In this document: piece after piece, positions 63,365 through 64,000 of the stretch
How the letters are laid out: each line of letters opens with the position of its first letter
Numbering within the stretch: the first letter of the stretch is position 1
From: Gemmata palustris
Lineage (GTDB): Bacteria > Planctomycetota > Planctomycetia > Gemmatales > Gemmataceae
Direction of reading: 5' to 3'
Assembly: GCF_017939745.1 (NCBI RefSeq)
Contig: NZ_JAGKQQ010000001.1
Location: 2,108,001-2,172,000, forward strand
DNA: 64,000 nt
The notes under the pieces: generated by a model
What the model saw: the letters and a program-made list of their open reading frames with translations, nothing else
Database searches by the model: none
What the model was told of the DNA's origin: nothing
Made by a program: the position numbers and the translations under genes

Positions 63365-63449
63365 GCGAACGGCCGGCGCGGGCCGACCGATCGAGCGCGA
63401 GGGGCTCTGGCGCCCACCTCTCACTAACCGGCTCGTGCCGGCCGTTCGC
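63365..63449. repeat. Inverted repeat between oxidase and esterase genes
   Basis: Arms GCGAACGGCCGGCGCGGGCC (63365-63384) and its near-complement (63430-63449, two mismatches) bracket 45 bases. It lies 9 bp after the stop of the 63459 gene, so it may act as its terminator. Confidence 0.65.
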
Positions 63450-63458
63450 CCGGATGCA

Positions 63459-64000
63459 CTATTTCGGCTTCGGCTGCGTGGTGTACGGCGCATCGTCCGT
63501 GCGGAACGGTGAAGCCGGCAGCCCCTCTTTGTTAAAGAGATTCAGGGTCGGTTTGGCGAAGTTCACCCACCCGTAGCGCACCGCGGTCGGCTCCGCAACC
63601 TGCTCGCTGCTGAGGAGAACGGTGTCGTCCTTGATGGTCGCCTTCGCCGGGTGGAACTTCCCGTCCTTGCCCGCGAGCGTGAAGCCCACGAGGTCGCCGT
63701 CCTTCGCGACCAGCCCGCCGCCCACGTGTGTGAACGTCAGCGTCGCGGTGCCGCTCGCGAATTTTGCGTCCTTGAGCATCGGGCCGTAGTATTCGATCTT
63801 CTTGCCGTACTCGATCCCCAGCGCCGCGAGCGCGAGCCGCTCGCCGACCGGTCCCTTCGGCTTCGGGTGGATGTCGGTTTCGTTGCCAATGTCGGTGATG
63901 ACCGCGATCCCGGTCTTCGGCAAAGTCTTGGCCGCGTACAGTTGGGCGTCACGCAGTTCGGCGTAGGTGACCGCGTTCGCGTTGCCGTTCCCGAACGGCG
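63459..64000 (-). CDS. Sialate O-acetylesterase-like protein (5' end beyond window)
   Basis: The gene enters from the right edge and ends at 63459, so only about 180 C-terminal residues are seen. The stretch AVTYAELRDAQLYAAKTLPKTG followed by VITDIGNETDIHPKPKGPVGERLALAAL is typical of the C-terminal part of SGNH-type sialate O-acetylesterases; the His in DIHPKPK is the likely catalytic base. The rest (VLLSSEQVAEPTAVRYGWVNF) is the family's closing beta region. Such enzymes deacetylate sugars, fitting the nearby GH2 enzyme. Confidence 0.85.
   Translation of the reverse strand, partial: PFGNGNANAVTYAELRDAQLYAAKTLPKTGIAVITDIGNETDIHPKPKGPVGERLALAALGIEYGKKIEYYGPMLKDAKFASGTATLTFTHVGGGLVAKDGDLVGFTLAGKDGKFHPAKATIKDDTVLLSSEQVAEPTAVRYGWVNFAKPTLNLFNKEGLPASPFRTDDAPYTTQPKPK

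Overview
The window looks like chromosome of a planctomycete of the Gemmataceae (Gemmata-like). This is inferred from the high GC content and from the gene families: three loci of paired planctomycete cytochrome-like proteins (PSCyt/DUF1549/DUF1553 or DUF1587/DUF1592/DUF1588/DUF1585) with Tat-exported DUF1501/DUF1552 partners, DUF1559 prepilin-like proteins, a PP2C phosphatase, and many single-domain response regulators. No rRNA or CRISPR array was seen. One tRNA (Gln, TTG) is present. Gene order is mosaic, with short operons on both strands separated by long hairpins.

Layout. 1-9.3 kb: a DUF1549/DUF1553 plus DUF1501 pair (the second cut by the left edge), a PP2C phosphatase, a PEGA lipoprotein, a zinc-ribbon membrane protein, RNase D, two small genes and the tRNA. 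9.8-20.6 kb: a complete potassium locus. A 31-residue membrane peptide gene, kdpF, kdpA, kdpB and an enlarged kdpC read leftward. Divergently, an NtrC-type sigma-54 activator, a membrane histidine kinase and a kinase-less KdpD sensor module read rightward with overlapping ends. 20.6-25.3 kb: a signalling and stress block with a bifunctional-nuclease-domain protein, a SpoIIE-type phosphatase, a DUF2171 protein, an Ala/Lys-rich helical protein, two lone receiver proteins and two tandem small zinc-ribbon proteins. At least two, probably three, sigma-54 (-24/-12) promoters lie in this block. 25.9-33.6 kb: a Gfo/Idh/MocA oxidoreductase, a GxxExxY gene flanked by inverted repeats and invaded by an IS701-like element, a beta-lactamase-fold hydrolase, a class I amidotransferase, a phosphate-selective-type porin and an ATP-grasp protein.

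33.7-39.3 kb holds a three-gene cassette (DUF1559 prepilin-like, small lipoprotein, double-domain AhpD-like protein) present twice in tandem. 39.5-42.9 kb has a small secreted protein, a decayed Kelch-repeat gene, a DinG/XPD-type helicase and a broken zinc-ribbon ORF. 43.1-56.3 kb carries two more PSCyt operons around a BlaI/BlaR1-like regulator pair, preceded by a visible promoter and operator. 56.3-64 kb has an ISAs1-type transposase remnant, acetyl-CoA synthetase, a nitrilase-superfamily amidase, a GH2 glycosidase, a DadA-like FAD oxidase and the 3' part of a sialate O-acetylesterase gene at the right edge.

Themes. The most unusual things are the sigma-54 cluster, the rewired kdp regulation with a split KdpD and an enlarged KdpC, the duplicated prepilin/lipoprotein/AhpD cassette, and a family of intergenic inverted-repeat elements scattered through kdp and near the PSCyt operon. 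Every functional statement rests on reading motifs and context by eye; no database search was run.
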